Shown here: one piece after another, positions 6,543-10,422 of the stretch
Numbering within the stretch: the first letter of the stretch is position 1
Layout of the letters: each line of letters begins with the position of its first letter
NCBI GenBank assembly: GCA_028282185.1
Contig: JANQIJ010000388.1
Span: forward strand, 1-10,422
Source: Rhodospirillales bacterium
Lineage (GTDB): Bacteria > Pseudomonadota > Alphaproteobacteria > Rhodospirillales > Casp-alpha2
Direction of reading: 5' to 3'
DNA length: 10,422 bases
Translations under genes and position numbers: made by a program
The notes under the pieces: generated by a model
The model's database searches: none
Told to the model about the DNA's origin: nothing
What the model saw: only the letters and a program-made list of their open reading frames with translations

Positions 6543-6658
6543 TTTGCCTAACGCGGTCGGTTTCGGGGACGCTGCGATCTCACCCGGCGGAACGAAGCCA
6601 GCCTGGGGACGCGCACCTTACTCTCAATCCTCTTTATGGACAATTGATGGCACCGGGA
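6543..6658 (-). other. amiC-mrcA intergenic gap
   Basis: A 116-nt gap between two same-strand genes. I see no hairpin followed by a T run, so no intrinsic terminator, and no clear promoter. This agrees with read-through from the amidase gene into mrcA. Confidence 0.4.
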
Positions 6659-8077
6659 TTATCGGCCCCGGACGTTCGCCTGTTCGACCGAGGCGAAATA
6701 GCGCTCGATGGCATCGACGATCGCCCCTGCCAGACGCCGCCGGTAGGCCTTGCTGGTCAGCCGACGGGCGTCCTCGCCATTCGACAGAAAACCGGTTTCC
6801 AGCAACACCGACGGCAGGTCCGGCGCCTTCAGCACGGCGAAACCGGCAAACCGATGCGGCCGTGTCAGGACTCGCGTCCGCTGGCCAAGCGAGCGGACCA
6901 AATAGGCCGCAAAGCGGGCCGATTGGTTCATCGTCTCGCGCTGCGCCAGATCGATCAGGATGTTGGTCACGTCGGCGCTCTCATGGGTCAGGTCGACGCC
7001 GGCGATCAGATCGGCCTTGTTTTCCCGTTCCGCCAATTCGGCCGCTTCCTTGTCCGACGCCTTTTCCGACAGGGTATAGACCGACGGGCCGGAAACCCGA
7101 CGATTGCGGATCGAATCCGCATGCACCGAAATGAACAGGTCGGCGTTCTTGTCGCGGGCGATGGCGACCCGGTCGCGCAAGCGAATGAAAATATCGCGGT
7201 TACGGGTCAAGACCGCGCGATAACGGCGCGTCGCCAGCAATTGGCGGCGCAGTTCGCGGGACAGAGCCAGGACGATGTGCTTTTCGTATACGCCACCCGG
7301 CGCAACGGCACCGGGGTCGACGCCGCCATGCCCGGGATCGATCACGATCATCGGTCGGCGATTTACCGGCAGGCTGCCGGGTCGCCGAGGCGGCATCGGC
7401 AGATAATGGGCAGGTGCCGGCCGCGCGGCCACGGCCCGGGCGGGACTCGGCGGTTGCCCGGCATCACCGAACAACGCCTGGGAGCGCCGGGTCACGGCGC
7501 CGAGCCGCCCGCCATCGTCAGGATCGGGCGCCACCGGGGCTTTCGCCGTGGACGGTTTTCTCGGTTTCTGGGTCGCCGTCAGCTTGCCGGCGCCCGCGGC
7601 CCGAAGGCCCGTGACCTCGCGCGGCGGCAAGGAAACACCGGCGAGGAACCGGTCCCGGGTGGTCGGCCCGGCGACGACGACGATCTGATAACCGTCCTGG
7701 GCGCGACTGGCGACGAAAGCATCGGTCACGCCGACCGGTTGGGCGAAATCCAGGACGACCCGCGAATTGCCGGGCCGGTACAGGCCGTAGCGCAGACGCT
7801 TGAAGGCACCGTCGGCGCCGGGCAGCGGCCGCGCCGGCAGCCGCCAGCCGACTTCGGGCAGATCAAGGACGATACGATAGGGGTCGGCCAGGGTGAACAG
7901 CCGGAAAGACAGCGGCCGATCAATTTTAAGCGCGAATCGAAAGCTCCCGCCGACGGTTCGCCGGTCAACGTCGGTGACCACGGCCTGGGCAGCGGCGGCA
8001 GCCGGCGGTATCTGAGAAAACGACAAAAAACCAAGCAAAATCAATAAACAAACGAAGAGAGTCTGAGAATTTCGCAT
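6659..8077 (-). CDS. amiC: Periplasmic N-acetylmuramoyl-L-alanine amidase (AMIN + Amidase_3)
   Basis: A 472-residue zinc amidase that cuts the bond between N-acetylmuramic acid and L-alanine in peptidoglycan, typically during daughter-cell separation. A Sec signal peptide is evident at 1-30 (hydrophobic LFVCLLILLGFLSF, then a run of Ala). An AMIN domain spans about 33-135 and would target the enzyme to the septum. A Pro/Ala/Arg-rich linker of about 100 residues follows. The Amidase_3 domain covers about 242-464, with zinc ligands His250 (IDPGHGGVDPG), Glu265 (VYEKHIVLALS) and His319 (FISVHADS), and catalytic Glu427 (VLLETGFLSN). The inserted segment at about 336-385 (EKASDKEAAELAERENKADLI onward) corresponds to the autoinhibitory helix region of EnvC/NlpD-activated AmiB/AmiC-type enzymes, so an activator is probably needed. 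The start gives a proper signal peptide, though the ribosome site is weak. The amiC symbol is by family and could equally be amiB-type. Confidence 0.93.
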   Translation of the reverse strand: MRNSQTLFVCLLILLGFLSFSQIPPAAAAAQAVVTDVDRRTVGGSFRFALKIDRPLSFRLFTLADPYRIVLDLPEVGWRLPARPLPGADGAFKRLRYGLYRPGNSRVVLDFAQPVGVTDAFVASRAQDGYQIVVVAGPTTRDRFLAGVSLPPREVTGLRAAGAGKLTATQKPRKPSTAKAPVAPDPDDGGRLGAVTRRSQALFGDAGQPPSPARAVAARPAPAHYLPMPPRRPGSLPVNRRPMIVIDPGHGGVDPGAVAPGGVYEKHIVLALSRELRRQLLATRRYRAVLTRNRDIFIRLRDRVAIARDKNADLFISVHADSIRNRRVSGPSVYTLSEKASDKEAAELAERENKADLIAGVDLTHESADVTNILIDLAQRETMNQSARFAAYLVRSLGQRTRVLTRPHRFAGFAVLKAPDLPSVLLETGFLSNGEDARRLTSKAYRRRLAGAIVDAIERYFASVEQANVRGR

Positions 8078-8725
8078 GATCTTTTACGTATTCGTCCTGG
8101 CGGATCCCGGGGCAAGACCCGGCGGCCGGGCACATCCCGGCGCGATTCGGGCATTTTACGCGACTGCGGCTCTTCCGTCCGCTGTTTTTGTCCACCCGCC
8201 CGGCCCGCCGCCGGGGATCTGAAACGGCCTTGCGATGCACGGCCGCACCCGACAAGTTTCTCTTGCCGCAGCGCAGATGATGGATTGTGGAATTTATTCC
8301 AGATGCGTATGTTGGTCGGGAAGGATTCCACCGGTTCTCGCCGGGCGGATCGGCTAGGGCCACTTGCTGGCCGGCAAGCCGACAGCCTGCGAGGACGAGG
8401 AATAAGCCGGCCCCGCGGTCGATGCGCGCGATGGCAGGTTGCCGAATCAGGCTGCCGAACCGCACGTCGCCGTTATTCGGGTCTCCGGCATATGTCATGT
8501 CCGAACGGGGCCCGCGTCGCCGCATGCGACGGCCCGGGCACCTAGAAGGAATATTCATGTTGGCGACCGCCAAGCAGACGACAACGATCTTCCCGGTTCC
8601 GTCTCCGGACGGGGGACCGACGCCTGCCCCTGCCGCCAACGCAACACACCCTAAGCGCGCCCCGCAGCCATGGCAGAGTGATCCGCCGGGCGAAAGCCCT
8701 GCCGGGCGCCGGAGAGAATTTATTC
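8078..8725. promoter_or_regulatory. 648-nt divergent control region between the amidase gene and rne, rich in hairpins
   Basis: No protein gene that I can support lies here. It holds the amidase leader (left) and the rne leader (right). Inverted repeats visible by eye are GCCGGG-5 nt-CCCGGC (8125-8141), CCGGG-6 nt-CCCGG (8107-8122), CCCGGC-5 nt-GCCGGG (8199-8215), CTTGC-6 nt-GCAAG (8363-8378), GGAAT-2 nt-ATTCC (8289-8300) and GGGC-GAAA-GCCC (8688-8699). The first two lie in the amidase 5' region. None is followed by a T run in either direction, so they are not intrinsic terminators. A long rne leader would fit autoregulation by RNase E, which is known in E. coli, but that is inference here. 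No confident promoter could be picked. Confidence 0.45.
8688..8699 (+). promoter_or_regulatory. GNRA-capped hairpin just upstream of the rne ribosome binding site
   Basis: GGGC-GAAA-GCCC folds as a 4-bp stem with a GAAA tetraloop. It lies 11 nt before the rne Shine-Dalgarno GGAGAG (8711-8716), with GCCGGGC repeated on both sides (8685-8691 and 8701-8707). It could present or hide the ribosome site or act as an RNase E sensing element. The structure is visible; the role is a guess. Confidence 0.4.
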
Positions 8726-10422
8726 ATGTCCACCAAAAGAATGCTCATCGATGCGTCGCATCCGGAAGAGACCCGGGTCGTGATCGCGGACGGCAACCGC
8801 CTGGAAGAACTGGACGTCGAGTCTGAACAGCGCCGGCAACTCAAAGGCAACATCTATCTGGCCAAGGTGACGCGGGTCGAGCCGTCGTTGCAGGCCTGCT
8901 TCGTCGATTACGGCGGCAACCGCCACGGTTTCCTGGCGTTCAGCGAAATCCATCCAGACTATTATCAAATTCCCGTCGCCGACCGCGAGGCACTGATCGC
9001 CGAACAACAGGCCCAGGAAGCCCAGGACGAGGACGACGGCTCTGACGTGGAGGGTGGCGAAGGCGCCGTTGAGACCGTTGGCGGCGAGGACGAGGAAGAA
9101 ATCCCCGTGCGCCGGCCGATCAACCTGCGCCGGCAATACAAGATCCAAGAAGTCATCAAACGGCGGCAAATCCTGTTGATTCAGGTCGTCAAGGAAGAGC
9201 GCGGCAACAAGGGGGCGGCGCTGACCACCTATCTGTCTCTCGCCGGACGGTATTGCGTGTTGATGCCCAACACGGCCCGCGGCGGCGGGATTTCCCGCAA
9301 GATCGCCAACAACGCCGACCGCAAGCGCCTGAAGAAGATTCTCGCCGAACTGGAGATTCCCCAGGGCATGGCGGTGATCGTCCGAACGGCCGGCTCGAAA
9401 CGGACCAAGGCGGAAATCCGCCGCGACTACGATTATCTGTTCCGCCTGTGGAGCGAGGTTCGGGAAAAGACCCTGCAATCGATCGCCCCCTGCTTGGTGC
9501 ACGAGGAAGGCGACGTCGTCAAGCGGGCGATCCGCGATCTTTATACCAAGGACATCGACGAGATCATCATCGAAGGTTCGGAAGCCTATCGAACGGCCAA
9601 GAACTTCATGAAACTGCTGATCCCGAGCCACGCGAAAAAGGTCCAACCCCATGCCGAAGGCGCGGTCCCGGTGTTCCAGCAGTTCCAGGTCGAAGGCCAG
9701 TTGGACGCCATCCACACGCCGGAGGTGCAGCTCAAGTCGGGCGGCTACATCGTCATCAACCCGACCGAGGCTCTGGTTTCCATCGACGTCAACTCAGGGC
9801 GGGCGACCAAGGAACGGAACATCGAGGAGACCGCGCTCAAGACCAACATCGAGGCCGCCGTCGAAATCGCCCGTCAGCTGCGGCTCCGCGACCTGGCCGG
9901 GTTGATCGTCATCGATTTCATCGACATGGAAGTCAACCGCAACCAAGGCAAGGTCGAACGCGCCCTCAAGGACGCCATGCGCTCCGACCGGGCGCGCATT
10001 CAGATCGGACGGATCAGCCCCTTCGGCCTGTTGGAGATGTCGCGTCAGAGGCTGCGCCCGTCGCTGCATGAAACCAGTTTCGAACAATGCCCGCATTGTG
10101 GCGGCACGGGGATCCGTCGCTCGACGGAATCGACAGCGTTGCACATGCTGCGCGCCTTGGGAGAAGAGGCCCAGCGGGGCGGCGGCAAGGGCTTGATCCT
10201 CCACACGCCGACCGCGGTCGCGCTTTACCTGTTCAACAACAAACGCCAGGCCATCGCCGAGATCGAGAGCCGATACGGCGTCACGATCCGGATCGAAGCG
10301 GATGACGGCTTGATTCCACCCGATCACCGCATCGACCGGGTTGCCGAGGACGGCGCCATCGAAACGGCGGTGGATTCAAGCAGCGACGAGGCCGAGGGCG
10401 CGGAAGACGAGGGCGGCAAGCG
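8726..10422 (+). CDS. rne: Ribonuclease E, N-terminal 565 residues (partial)
   Basis: Endoribonuclease that starts mRNA decay and processes rRNA and tRNA precursors, usually at the inner membrane as the core of the degradosome. The gene runs off the right edge. The ATG at 8726 is preceded by GGAGAG with a 9-nt gap. The S1 RNA-binding domain spans about 36-150 and is interrupted by an acidic insert (about 98-126, rich in Asp, Glu and Gly), which is usual in Alphaproteobacteria. The 5'-sensor and RNase H-like regions follow. The DNase I-like catalytic domain shows Asp354 (VSIDVNSG) and Asp397 (LIVIDFIDM), corresponding to the E. coli magnesium ligands D303 and D346. The zinc-link is CPHCGGTG with Cys455 and Cys458, used for dimer and tetramer formation. 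After the small domain the protein enters an acidic tail from about 540, the start of the disordered scaffold that would bind degradosome partners. It is transcribed divergently from the amidase gene. RNase G is excluded by the S1 insert and the acidic extension. Confidence 0.96.
   Translation, partial: MSTKRMLIDASHPEETRVVIADGNRLEELDVESEQRRQLKGNIYLAKVTRVEPSLQACFVDYGGNRHGFLAFSEIHPDYYQIPVADREALIAEQQAQEAQDEDDGSDVEGGEGAVETVGGEDEEEIPVRRPINLRRQYKIQEVIKRRQILLIQVVKEERGNKGAALTTYLSLAGRYCVLMPNTARGGGISRKIANNADRKRLKKILAELEIPQGMAVIVRTAGSKRTKAEIRRDYDYLFRLWSEVREKTLQSIAPCLVHEEGDVVKRAIRDLYTKDIDEIIIEGSEAYRTAKNFMKLLIPSHAKKVQPHAEGAVPVFQQFQVEGQLDAIHTPEVQLKSGGYIVINPTEALVSIDVNSGRATKERNIEETALKTNIEAAVEIARQLRLRDLAGLIVIDFIDMEVNRNQGKVERALKDAMRSDRARIQIGRISPFGLLEMSRQRLRPSLHETSFEQCPHCGGTGIRRSTESTALHMLRALGEEAQRGGGKGLILHTPTAVALYLFNNKRQAIAEIESRYGVTIRIEADDGLIPPDHRIDRVAEDGAIETAVDSSSDEAEGAEDEGGK

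Noticed and set aside
6644..8047. 467-codon plus-strand frame across the amidase gene
   Set aside because: Antisense shadow of the amidase, low complexity and without a plausible ribosome site.
8183..8215. T run next to a GC hairpin as an intrinsic terminator
   Set aside because: The T run (8185-8189) precedes the hairpin on the plus strand, and the minus-strand order gives an A run after it, so neither strand has hairpin then T run.
8720..9715. 331-codon minus-strand frame across the start of rne
   Set aside because: Antisense to the RNase E coding sequence, whose motifs are unmistakable on the plus strand.
9253..10071. 272-codon plus-strand frame inside rne
   Set aside because: Out-of-frame shadow of RNase E, dominated by Arg, Gly and Pro.
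1..10422. CRISPR array, tRNA, rRNA, insertion sequence or integrase
   Set aside because: No regularly spaced repeats, no tRNA-like or rRNA sequence, and no transposase or recombinase motif were seen in either strand.

Overview
The window looks like an alphaproteobacterial chromosome, most likely a Rhodospirillales relative. The DNA is GC-rich, and the host genes follow the order RNase E - N-acetylmuramoyl-alanine amidase - penicillin-binding protein 1A - release factor 2, which I know from many Alphaproteobacteria. RNase E also carries the acidic insert in its S1 domain that is usual in that class. The organism assignment is inference from gene content and composition; no rRNA or tRNA is present to confirm it.

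Layout from left to right. (1) 1-880, minus: N-terminal 293 residues of a protein with two Ig/cadherin-like stretches and a Pro/Ala-rich linker, running off the left edge. (2) 881-1083: divergent intergenic region with two inverted repeats. (3) 1084-1362, plus: a short cyclophilin-like fold protein that seems to lack its C-terminal end. (4) 1367-2483, minus: prfB (release factor 2), complete only when read through a programmed +1 frameshift at an in-frame TGA. (5) 2484-4083, plus: an AT-richer island with a two-gene restriction-modification cassette, an MT-A70-type adenine methyltransferase followed 5 nt later by a BglII-family endonuclease. (6) 4080-6542, minus: mrcA, whose stop codon overlaps the endonuclease stop. 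(7) 6659-8077, minus: periplasmic amidase (amiC-like). (8) 8078-8725: 648-nt divergent regulatory region with several GC-rich hairpins. (9) 8726-10422, plus: N-terminal 565 residues of RNase E, running off the right edge.

How the genes fit together. The amidase and PBP1A form a minus-strand cell-wall unit (septal peptidoglycan cleavage and synthesis), with prfB normally next downstream. The methyltransferase-nuclease pair has been placed between mrcA and prfB in the opposite orientation. It differs in composition from its neighbours and takes up nearly all the space between the two host genes. It is the accessory part of the window and the best candidate for a mobile defence system. The family-level assignment is good; its target sequence cannot be read from the DNA. 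No integrase, transposase, CRISPR array or structural RNA gene was found.
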